In this document: positions 55,524-62,860 of the stretch, in pieces
How the letters are laid out: each line of letters opens with the position of its first letter
Position numbering within the stretch: the first letter of the stretch is position 1
DNA from: Alicyclobacillaceae bacterium
Lineage (GTDB): Bacteria; Bacillota; Bacilli; Kyrpidiales; Kyrpidiaceae
Assembly: GCA_029961045.1 (NCBI GenBank)
Contig: JASBVN010000022.1
Coordinates: 1 to 64,000 of the forward strand
Direction: 5' to 3'
Length of the DNA: 64,000 nt
Made by a program: the position numbers and the translations under genes
The notes under the pieces: model-generated
What the model was told of the DNA's origin: nothing
The model's input: the letters and a program-made list of their open reading frames with translations, nothing else
Database searches by the model: none

Positions 55524-56636
55524 ATGGTGCAGGTGATCGTTTCTACGGTGGGGACTTCGCTTCTGCGGAACATGAAAGTTCCGCACGACGCGATCGCTCA
55601 GGTACCCGTAGGGGAAGAAACCGGTGAACAGATGCGTGCAATGGAGAAGGTTCGAACAGAACTCTTAGCTCGAATGGCGGAAAACGGGAACGACATGACG
55701 TCGTGGAGTGCCGAAATTCACAGCCTCTCGCGGATTGGAGTGTCCGAGGGAGACCGGTTGATCTTTTTGACAACGGAAACTTTGGATGGTTATCTGTGCG
55801 GAGACGTGTTGCATGAGTTTCTGAAGAAACGATGGGGTGTGGACGGCAGCGTACATATGGTGAAGGGGCTTCAAGTGCAAAACGGGAAACGCTTTGCAGA
55901 TGAAGGAATCGATAATTTGGCGGATCTGGTCTTGAGAATTTTGGAACGCTACCCGCCGGAGGCGTACAAGGTCATTTTGAATCCGACCGGAGGGTTCAAA
56001 GCGGTGGTGCCGTATATGACCCTGATCGGGCTGGCGTTTGGTCTTCCCATGAAATACATCTATGAACAGTCTACCGAGTTGATTACCTTGCCGGCGGCTC
56101 CGGTTTCTTTAAATGTAGAGCACCTCGGCGGATTGGGTAGTCTGGTTTACGATTTGGCCAATACGTATTTGGCGGAGAAGGATGTCGCGGAGCATCTCGG
56201 CATTTCCGTGTACGAGCTTCGAAATAAATATAAGGATGTTCTGGTTTGGCAAGAGGAGGGGATGGTCAGTTTATCCGGACTCGCTCGAGTCCTGTACAGG
56301 CGCCTGGTGCGGGAACGCGGCGATGACATCCGGGTATCGCGGACCGTAAAAAAGTTATTCAGGAAAAATCAGTCCTGGGAAAGTGTGTTTCAATCTTATT
56401 TTGAGAAAATGCGCGATCCTGCGTATCGAACGAAGCATCTCCACAATCAGGTTCAAAACGAACATGTGGACTTGGATTGTTTGAAGCCGGGCAATGTTTC
56501 CGAACGGATTTTTTATTATGTGGAGGACCATACGGTATATATTTGCTATGTGGACCGGCACGACGAATATGAACGTCTGCTGAAAACCGGGAACTTGAAA
56601 TTGACAAAAGCGTCGTATCAAAACGATTTCGATTAA
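55524..56636 (+). CDS. CARF-HTH-RelE ribonuclease, Cami1-like
   Basis: A 370-residue three-part protein. The N-terminal CARF domain (about residues 1-185) has IVSTVGTSLL and the diagnostic NPTGGFKAVVPYMTLIG at about 153. A helix-turn-helix follows (DVAEHLGISVYELRNKYKDV, about 220-240). The C-terminal part (about 285-365) resembles RelE: ERIFYYVEDHTVYICYVDRH followed by DEYERLL. CARF-RelE fusions (Cami1) are cyclic-oligoadenylate-activated, ribosome-dependent mRNA interferases. Here it would be the ancillary effector of the Cas10 operon. The RelE assignment is by pattern and should be confirmed structurally. Confidence 0.8.
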   Translation: MVQVIVSTVGTSLLRNMKVPHDAIAQVPVGEETGEQMRAMEKVRTELLARMAENGNDMTSWSAEIHSLSRIGVSEGDRLIFLTTETLDGYLCGDVLHEFLKKRWGVDGSVHMVKGLQVQNGKRFADEGIDNLADLVLRILERYPPEAYKVILNPTGGFKAVVPYMTLIGLAFGLPMKYIYEQSTELITLPAAPVSLNVEHLGGLGSLVYDLANTYLAEKDVAEHLGISVYELRNKYKDVLVWQEEGMVSLSGLARVLYRRLVRERGDDIRVSRTVKKLFRKNQSWESVFQSYFEKMRDPAYRTKHLHNQVQNEHVDLDCLKPGNVSERIFYYVEDHTVYICYVDRHDEYERLLKTGNLKLTKASYQNDFD

Positions 56637-56720
56637 ACCATCCGGAGCATACGGAGCGATTTCGCCTTTCCGCCGCGACTGACATGGGGTGCTACCGATA
56701 AGGAGAGACTTGCGAACGGC

Positions 56721-56750
56721 CGGCGCGGCCTTCCTTACTGGGCCGCGCCG
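56721..56750 (-). terminator. Hairpin overlapping the transglutaminase-like gene end
   Basis: CGGCGCGGCC/GGCCGCGCCG (56721-56730 with 56741-56750), a perfect 10-bp stem that spans the stop codon at 56735-56737. T tract absent. Confidence 0.4.
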
Positions 56751-58117
56751 AAGGTTTCCGGAATGTGGGATTCTTTGAAAGCCAGGGTTTCGGTCAGGTA
56801 TTCGTTGGAGAGGGCGGTGTTGTTCCGGCTTCCGAACTGATTCCACGTCGGGTCGATGGCGATCCACGCCGAGCCGTCCCAAACTCTCACCCATTCGTGA
56901 GGGCCGGAGGTGGGACCGGCGGCTTCGCCGGATACCGTTTCGGCGGGGACGCCCACCGACCGCAGCAGGGCCGCCGTGACCTCGGCGAACTGTTGGCAGA
57001 CCCCGCTTCCGCTCCGCCAGGCCTCTTCGGCGTTTTTCCAAACCGGGCGCCCGGCGTAAAAACTGTCCCAATCGTACCGGAGTTTGCCGGACACGAAATT
57101 GGCCACGGCGGCGATGCCGCTGCGGACCGAGGGGGCGTTGTCCAGAAGGACGGACGCCGTCGCCGCAAACTCCGGATTTTTCCGGTAATCCACCCACGCG
57201 GAAGCGAGGCGCGCGAGGTCCACGGGGGACAGCGCGGGGGCGTTGGAGCGGATCGGGTATGCCACGTCTGTTTTCCACCAGCCGTTTTGGGTTTTCAACT
57301 GGCGGAAAAAGTCGGGGACGGCATACACCATTAGATCGCCCTGGTAGGGAACCCGCAGGGAAGAACCGAATACGCCCTTGGAATTGACCGGCAGGGTGTA
57401 ATTCCAGGATTTCGATCCATCGCGGGAAGAGATGACGACGGTGACGGACTCGACTCCGCCGGACGCCCGGCCGATGACCGGCAGCCAACCGCCGGAGGGC
57501 TGGTAGGGCCAAACGGTGAGGTTGGCGCCCCGCCGCGGAATCGCCGGCGGCAGATCGGCGTTCAAAGGCCGGATGCCCGCCTGATCGGGGGTGGGTGCCG
57601 GCCGGCTGTTCTTCGCTTTTAAGTCCTCGAACCCGATGATGAGGACGAGCGGAACGCTGTACGTACCCCGGGAACGCGCCTGCACCGTGTAAATGCCCGG
57701 TTTGGACGCGGTGAAAGTGGCCCAAGCCGCCTTTCGTTGTTCTATGGTCCACTGGATATACCGGGGGCCCGGCCGGACGGCGGCGTCGGGGCTGTTGACA
57801 AACCAAGCGATGTCCGGCCCGACGTCCCGGGTCGTGGAATAAGCCCACAGATAGAGGGTTTGCCCGGGTTTGGCCGACAGGATGGGCGGCCCCTGGTCGC
57901 TGAGGCGGGCATCGGTGCTTGCGACGAGATACAGGTCGTTTCCGGCCCGGAGCCAGAAGGCGGTGTCGTCCGCGGCGGACGGGGCGGACGGGGCGGCGGA
58001 GGCGGTCGAAACGGGAGAGGCGGCAAATGCCGGCGAAAGGGAGATCGCGGAGCCGGCTCCCACCGTCAACGCGAGCAACGCCGCGGCCATTTGAGTCAAA
58101 AACCGGAATCGTTTCAT
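56735..58117 (-). CDS. Exported transglutaminase-like protein
   Basis: A 460-residue secreted protein. A signal peptide of about 31 residues (RFLTQMAAALLALTVGAGSA then a cleavage-like AFAA) is followed by an Ala/Ser/Pro linker, two beta-rich domains (about 55-250) and a C-terminal transglutaminase-like domain. That domain has the Cys in GSGVCQQFAEVTAALLRSVG, the His in GPHEWVRVW and the Asp in IAIDPTWNQFG, a Cys-His-Asp triad. Relatives act as cysteine peptidases or in wall-related crosslinking. ATG 58117 has GGAGG upstream. It appears monocistronic. Confidence 0.88.
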   Translation of the reverse strand: MKRFRFLTQMAAALLALTVGAGSAISLSPAFAASPVSTASAAPSAPSAADDTAFWLRAGNDLYLVASTDARLSDQGPPILSAKPGQTLYLWAYSTTRDVGPDIAWFVNSPDAAVRPGPRYIQWTIEQRKAAWATFTASKPGIYTVQARSRGTYSVPLVLIIGFEDLKAKNSRPAPTPDQAGIRPLNADLPPAIPRRGANLTVWPYQPSGGWLPVIGRASGGVESVTVVISSRDGSKSWNYTLPVNSKGVFGSSLRVPYQGDLMVYAVPDFFRQLKTQNGWWKTDVAYPIRSNAPALSPVDLARLASAWVDYRKNPEFAATASVLLDNAPSVRSGIAAVANFVSGKLRYDWDSFYAGRPVWKNAEEAWRSGSGVCQQFAEVTAALLRSVGVPAETVSGEAAGPTSGPHEWVRVWDGSAWIAIDPTWNQFGSRNNTALSNEYLTETLAFKESHIPETFGAAQ

Positions 58118-58273
58118 GGGATATTCCTCCTTCGACGCGGACCGCGGGCTTCTCCGGCTTTCCGCCGGCCCTGCGCCGACCATGTCGAACGCGTTCACAT
58201 GAAAATTTCGTCTGCAAGGGGAAAAATTCCTGCGGAAGGGCGGCATAAAGAGGAATGGGCGACCGCACGGAAA

Positions 58274-58298
58274 GCCCCGGGGCGGGAAGCCCCGGGGC
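58274..58298 (-). terminator. Probable terminator of the mtn operon
   Basis: GCCCCGGGG/CCCCGGGGC (58274-58282 with 58290-58298), loop of seven, followed on the minus strand by CTTTCC. It lies 24 bases after the mtnD stop codon. Confidence 0.55.
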
Positions 58299-58322
58299 AC
58301 CGTCCATCGCCGGTCCTGCCGG

Positions 58323-58862
58323 TTACGCCTGCGTTTGAAACTCGGGGTCGTCGTAGGGGTGGGCCACCCAGCCGGACGGATCGATGAACAGCCGGACGGC
58401 GACCACTTGCCTGTCGTCCATGAGGGTGAAAAAGTGGGGGGTGTTCTCCGGCACCGAAATCACGTCGCCGGCTTCCAGTTCGGCATCGAAGTAACCGTCC
58501 TTCCCCTTGATCACAAAAATCCCGTGGCCCTGGACGATGGCCCGCACCTCGTCCTCGGAGTGGGTGTGCACCGCCTGGAATTTACGCAAGAGTTCCTCGA
58601 GGTTCGGGGTCGCTTCGGACAGGGTCACGATGTCCCACTTGACATAGCCCCGGCGGCGGGCCAAGGACTCGATCTCCTCCCGGAACACATCGAGGATTTC
58701 TTGCTGCTCCGCCTCGGAGAGGACGAATTTTCCCGCCAAATGGGCCGGCAACTTTTCTACCGGCCATTTTTCGTACAGCACGCCCTGGGCGTCGAGAAAC
58801 GCCCGCACCTGCTGTTCGCCTTCCAACCGCTCTCCCGTCTTGCGAATCCGAATGGACGCCAT
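58323..58862 (-). CDS. mtnD: Acireductone dioxygenase
   Basis: A 179-residue metal-dependent cupin that oxidises acireductone to 2-oxo-4-methylthiobutanoate and formate (Fe form), the step before MtnE transamination. The metal-binding pattern is VHTHSEDEVRAIVQGHGIFV with the last His in VPENTPHFFTLMDD. Length and order match bacterial acireductone dioxygenases. ATG 58862 lies 14 bases after mtnB, with GAGGAGG upstream. It is the last gene of the mtnE-W-X-B-D operon. Confidence 0.95.
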   Translation of the reverse strand: MASIRIRKTGERLEGEQQVRAFLDAQGVLYEKWPVEKLPAHLAGKFVLSEAEQQEILDVFREEIESLARRRGYVKWDIVTLSEATPNLEELLRKFQAVHTHSEDEVRAIVQGHGIFVIKGKDGYFDAELEAGDVISVPENTPHFFTLMDDRQVVAVRLFIDPSGWVAHPYDDPEFQTQA

Positions 58863-58876
58863 GTTCGCTCCTCCTC

Positions 58877-59581
58877 TCAAAAACGGTCTTTCCCTTTGCC
58901 CGCATCGCTCCGGGCCGCCGCGTCCGGCAACCGCTCGAGCCGGCTCCACACTTCCCGGTAAAAGGTATACTCGAACAGGAACTCAAAAGCCTCCAAATGC
59001 CGTTTGGCCTCGTCCGGCGTCCGGCCCCAGGCGTAGATTCCGTGCTCCCGCACCAGCACCCCCGGAACCCGGGGATCGGAAGCCGCCCCGGCCACCGCCC
59101 CGGCCAGCCGGTCGAGATCGGCGTGGTTCTCGACGACCGGCACGCGGATCCGGGCGCCTTCTTCCCAGATGTCGAGCCCCTTGAGGAGTTCCAGATCGGC
59201 CAGCTCCACCCCCCCGGCGGCAAACCCGATGCGCGACGCCAGGTTGTTGAACACCGTGTGCACGTGGAGGATGCACCCGGCATTGGTGCGGGCGTAGAGC
59301 CGGGCGTGCACCTTGGTTTCCGCCGATGGCCTGAGCCCCGGTTGGCCCGGCAGGGCGCGGCCTTCCCCGTCCACGAAGACGACGTCCTCCGGAGTGAGCG
59401 CCTGCTTGTCCCGGCCGCTGGCCGTGATGCCGAAGTGCAGGGGATCGCGCGCCACCAGGATGGACAGGTTGCCGCTGGTGGCCGGAAGCCACCCCCGCCG
59501 GCCGAACAGCTCGCAGAGGCGCGCGAGGTCCCGCCCCACGGCGGCCCGCACCTCCGGACGGACCTCCGGAATCCCGCTCAT
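58877..59581 (-). CDS. mtnB: Methylthioribulose-1-phosphate dehydratase
   Basis: A 234-residue class II aldolase-fold enzyme that dehydrates 5-methylthioribulose 1-phosphate. The fold markers are WLPATSGNLSILVARDPLHF, ITASGRDKQALTPEDVV and metal-binding CILHVHTVFNN with a later VREHGIYAWG. A zinc site of His residues is thus formed by HVH and EHG. It starts at an ATG overlapping the mtnX stop as ATGA, so the genes are coupled. It follows mtnX and precedes mtnD. Confidence 0.95.
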   Translation of the reverse strand: MSGIPEVRPEVRAAVGRDLARLCELFGRRGWLPATSGNLSILVARDPLHFGITASGRDKQALTPEDVVFVDGEGRALPGQPGLRPSAETKVHARLYARTNAGCILHVHTVFNNLASRIGFAAGGVELADLELLKGLDIWEEGARIRVPVVENHADLDRLAGAVAGAASDPRVPGVLVREHGIYAWGRTPDEAKRHLEAFEFLFEYTFYREVWSRLERLPDAAARSDAGKGKDRF

Positions 59582-60276
59582 GGTCCGCCCCCCTTCGCCC
59601 GTTCCGCAGACCGGCCTGCGCGCACCGCGTCCCATGCGGCCAGCACCGCGTCGCGCACCTCGTAAAACGTCTCGAAAGACGCCGCCGGCCGGCCGAGTTC
59701 CAGGCACCGCCGCAGAAGTCCGTCCCGGGCGACGACCAGATCCGCCCGCTCCGCCGCCAGAAAATCGGTCACCCCGTCGCCCACCAGCACCGTCCAGGCG
59801 CCGCCGAACCCTTCCATAATAGTGGGTTTGCACAGCCCGCAATCTCCCTTGCACCCGGGGCCGCAGGGGTGCGGCCACTCGATGCGGATCCGCTCTTCGT
59901 CGAAGGCCGCCCGGTTGCAGTAAATTTTCCCGTCCAGGCGGAAGGGGGAAAGAATGGGGAGCACGAACAAATCGATCCCGCCGCTGACCACGTAAAACTC
60001 CAGCCCCGCCCGCCAGGCCGCGGCGAGAAACTCCGGGAAACCGGGCCGGATGCGGGCGGTCTTCAGCGCGAAATCGACGATCTCCTCCCGCCGGGACGAA
60101 GGCAACAGGGCGAACATGCGCCCGACCCCTTCCCGCACCGACATCCGCCGTTCCACCACCGCCTTCCCCAGCGCCTCCCATTCCGGGGGTGCGAACCGCT
60201 CCATGATCGACACGATCATGTCCCGCTCGGTGATCGTCCCGTCAAAATCGCAGACCACCACGCCGCGCGGCGTCAT
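59578..60276 (-). CDS. mtnX: 2-hydroxy-3-keto-5-methylthiopentenyl-1-phosphate phosphatase
   Basis: A 232-residue HAD-family phosphatase that gives acireductone from the MtnW product. HAD motifs: I VVCDFDGTITERDMIVS (nucleophile in DFDGT), II FYVVSGGIDLF and the metal-binding VLVGDGVTDFLAAERAD. Two CxxC-like Cys pairs (CGPGCKGDCGLCKP) suggest bound metal or a structural role seen in Bacillus MtnX. The ATG overlaps the mtnW stop as ATGA. Confidence 0.95.
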   Translation of the reverse strand: MTPRGVVVCDFDGTITERDMIVSIMERFAPPEWEALGKAVVERRMSVREGVGRMFALLPSSRREEIVDFALKTARIRPGFPEFLAAAWRAGLEFYVVSGGIDLFVLPILSPFRLDGKIYCNRAAFDEERIRIEWPHPCGPGCKGDCGLCKPTIMEGFGGAWTVLVGDGVTDFLAAERADLVVARDGLLRRCLELGRPAASFETFYEVRDAVLAAWDAVRAGRSAERAKGGGP

Positions 60277-61481
60277 TCCATCACACCCCATTTTTCCACC
60301 GCCAGGCGCAACTCCTCGGGCAGGCCGCCTTCCCGCAGGGACCGCCCCTGCATGGCCCACTCCACCGCCTGGCGCATGGCGCGGCCGCCGGCGGCGATTC
60401 CTCCGGGGTGGCCGTGGATCCCGCCCCCGGCGTTCAGGATCTGATCCCGCCCGAAATCCTTCCACAGCCGCGGCACGATTCCCGGGTGCACACCCGCCGC
60501 CGGACCCGGCCACGCCCGCCGCAGGGAGGACTCAGACCGGAGGGCGTCCGCGACCGCCAGGGCGTCCTCCCGGTCCATGACCACACTGCCGTACGGCGAC
60601 GGGAAGAGGACCGCGTCGGCTCCCGCCAGGCGCATCAGCTTGCCGAGGGCCACCGCCGGTGCCACCCCCGTCGCCGGCGAGGCGAACAGGGCTCCGGAGA
60701 AGGCCGGATGGGCGATGAGCGGCACGGTGATCCGCGGGTCGGCGGCCAGCCGCTCCAGCACTCCGTAGCCGTAAGGCAGGACGTTGAGCAGAAAGGCCGT
60801 CGCCCCGGCGCGAATTCCCGCCGCCGCCTTGTCGGCCAGCTCGTCCACGGGCCCGCTGAGGTTGGCCGCATACAGGACCCGCTGCCCGGTTTTGGCCAGC
60901 CGGTCTTCGATCACCTCCCGGCAGCGGGCGATTCGCTCCTCCCAAGGCGCCTCGTCGTCGGCGAAGAAAATCTCGTCGTCCTTGACCAAATCCACGCCGC
61001 CCGCCGCCTGTTCGGCGAAAGCCGCGGCGAACTCCGCCGTCGACAATCCCATACAGGATTTGAAAATGCTCATCACCAGCGGCCGGTCGCCCACGCCGAG
61101 CAGCTCCCGTATCCCGTCGATCCCGAACTTGGGGCCGGGGAAGGCCGCCTCGACGTCCGGCGTCCACGTCAGGTCCGCCAGCCGGATCACCCCGTCGAGG
61201 GACAGCTTGCCGAAGACCGTCGTGAGGATTTCGGGGATCGAAGGCCGGAAGTTCATCGAGGGATAGCCGATCCGGATCGTGGCCGTCCGCACGCCCCGCC
61301 CGTCGGGGGGACCGGCCTCGACGCCGACCACCCGGCCCAGCCGTTCCCGCATCCGCTCCTGTTTCACGGCGGGCAGATCGGTCCACGTCCCGACCGTGAG
61401 GCCGACGGCGATGCTCTCCGCCCGCTTGTGCAGATCGGCGTCCCGCGTTTCCAACCGGTATGTGGCGATGACCTCACCCAC
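60273..61481 (-). CDS. mtnW: RuBisCO-like 2,3-diketomethylthiopentyl-1-phosphate enolase
   Basis: A RuBisCO-like protein of about 402 residues that enolises 2,3-diketo-5-methylthiopentyl 1-phosphate in methionine salvage; it does not fix CO2. Markers are EVIATYRLETRDADLHKRAE at the N-terminus, the carbamylated-Lys motif GVDLVKDDEIFF and the loop GIHGHPGGIAAGGRAM. I prefer the GTG at 61481, eight bases after GAGGAGG, because the product then begins like Bacillus MtnW; GTG 61490 overlaps that ribosome site. It lies one base after mtnE and overlaps mtnX. Confidence 0.96.
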   Translation of the reverse strand: MGEVIATYRLETRDADLHKRAESIAVGLTVGTWTDLPAVKQERMRERLGRVVGVEAGPPDGRGVRTATIRIGYPSMNFRPSIPEILTTVFGKLSLDGVIRLADLTWTPDVEAAFPGPKFGIDGIRELLGVGDRPLVMSIFKSCMGLSTAEFAAAFAEQAAGGVDLVKDDEIFFADDEAPWEERIARCREVIEDRLAKTGQRVLYAANLSGPVDELADKAAAGIRAGATAFLLNVLPYGYGVLERLAADPRITVPLIAHPAFSGALFASPATGVAPAVALGKLMRLAGADAVLFPSPYGSVVMDREDALAVADALRSESSLRRAWPGPAAGVHPGIVPRLWKDFGRDQILNAGGGIHGHPGGIAAGGRAMRQAVEWAMQGRSLREGGLPEELRLAVEKWGVME

Positions 61482-61482
61482 G

Positions 61483-62724
61483 CTATTCACCTCCTCGGGA
61501 AATGCGATCTTTGGCTCCCGCCCGGGATACGCCTTCCGCTACGCGGTCCTCCCCGGCCCGGTACGCCCGGGCCAGCCGCCGGGCCGCTTCCCGCAACCGG
61601 TCTTCCGGGGCGAGCAGCCCGACCCGGATGTACCCCTCGCCGTGCCGTCCAAACCCCGCTCCGGGCGCGACCACCACGTGTTCCGTCTGGAGGAGCCGCG
61701 CGGCGAACCCTTCGCTGGTCTGGCCGGGCGGCACCGGCAGCCAGCAGAAAAAGGAACCGGCCGGGCGCCGGTGGGGATACCCCCATTTCTCCAATTCGCC
61801 GCAGAAGGCGTCGCGCCGCCGCTCGTACGTCGCCCGGATCTCTTCCACCGGCTCGAGAGGCCCCGTCAGGGCGGCGATCCCCGCCCGCTGGACCGCCGCG
61901 AACACGCTGCAATAGTAGTGGTCGTGAATCAGTTCCAGCAGGGCGATCGCGTCGGGATGGCCCACGGCGAAGGCCAGCCGCCATCCCGCCATATTGAAGG
62001 TCTTGGAGAACGTGTACACCTCGATGCCCACGTCCTTGGCGCCGGGCACCTGAAGAAAGCTGGGCGGCCGGTATCCGTCGAAGCCGATGGCCCCGTAGGC
62101 GAAATCGTGCAGGACGAGGATGCCGTGGCGCCCGGCAAACCGCACGACTTTTTCAAAAAACTCCAGGGTCGCGCCCGCGCCGGTGGGGTTGCTGGGATAA
62201 TTCAAGAACATGAGTTTCGCCCGCCGGGCCGCCTCCGGCGGCACCCTGGACAGGTCGGGCAGAAAATCGTTTTCCTCCAGAAGCGGCAGGGTGACCATCT
62301 GCGCCCCGGCCAGGGCGATTCCCGACCAGTAATCGGGGTACCCGGGGTCCGGCACGAGGCAGACATCTCCGGGGTTGAGCAGGCCGGGGCTGATCTCCAC
62401 CAGCCCGGTCTTGCCGCCGGGCAGGATCGCCACTTCCCGGGCGGGGTCCACCTCCACGCCGTAGTGCTCCGCATACCACCGGGCGGCCGCCTCCTTGAGC
62501 TCGGGCAGTCCCCGGAAAGGGGGATACCGGTGGGTCTCGGGGTCCCTCGCCGCCTCGCACAGGGCGTCCACCACGTGGCGGGGAGTGGGCAGGTCGGGGT
62601 TGCCCTGCCCCAGATTGATGACGTCGTAGCCCTTCTCGATATACCGCGCCGCCTCCGCGGTGAGGCGGGCGAAAAATTGTTTGGGCAACCGCTGGATGCG
62701 GTCCGCCGGGCGAATGGCCGCCAC
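61483..62724 (-). CDS. mtnE: Methionine-salvage aminotransferase MtnE
   Basis: A 413-residue class I PLP aminotransferase that makes methionine from 2-oxo-4-methylthiobutanoate, the last salvage step. Close MtnE (YkrV-type) features are RLPKQFFARLTAEAARY, DVINLGQGNPDLPTPRHVV, FLNYPSNPTGAGAT, VLHDFAYGAIGFDGYRPPSF and the PLP Lys in YTFSKTFNMAGWRL. GTG 62724 has AAAGGAG eight bases upstream; GTG 62733 overlaps that site. It heads the operon and is divergent from the sbcD-like gene. Confidence 0.93.
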   Translation of the reverse strand: MAAIRPADRIQRLPKQFFARLTAEAARYIEKGYDVINLGQGNPDLPTPRHVVDALCEAARDPETHRYPPFRGLPELKEAAARWYAEHYGVEVDPAREVAILPGGKTGLVEISPGLLNPGDVCLVPDPGYPDYWSGIALAGAQMVTLPLLEENDFLPDLSRVPPEAARRAKLMFLNYPSNPTGAGATLEFFEKVVRFAGRHGILVLHDFAYGAIGFDGYRPPSFLQVPGAKDVGIEVYTFSKTFNMAGWRLAFAVGHPDAIALLELIHDHYYCSVFAAVQRAGIAALTGPLEPVEEIRATYERRRDAFCGELEKWGYPHRRPAGSFFCWLPVPPGQTSEGFAARLLQTEHVVVAPGAGFGRHGEGYIRVGLLAPEDRLREAARRLARAYRAGEDRVAEGVSRAGAKDRISRGGE

Positions 62725-62764
62725 ATCCCGCACTCCTTTCCGATCGAAAAACTTTCTTTTCTAC

Positions 62765-62793
62765 ATCTTAGGGCTTGCGGTCTGTTCCCGCAA
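62765..62793 (-). promoter_or_regulatory. Possible mtn operon promoter
   Basis: Minus-strand -35 TTGCGG (62788-62793), 17-bp spacer, -10 TAAGAT (62765-62770). An inverted repeat CTTGCGG/CCGCAAG (62774-62780 with 62788-62794) overlaps it and could be an operator. No SAM riboswitch motif is seen. Confidence 0.4.
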
Positions 62794-62860
62794 GTCTACA
62801 ACTTATATACTGTAAGCATCGTATCCGGAATGTCCGCGGGAGTCAAAGGGGGAAGAGCCC

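Noticed and set aside
56735-58300. Longer transglutaminase-like product starting upstream of 58117
   Set aside because: The upstream extension has no ribosome site, while ATG 58117 follows GGAGG and opens directly into a signal peptide.
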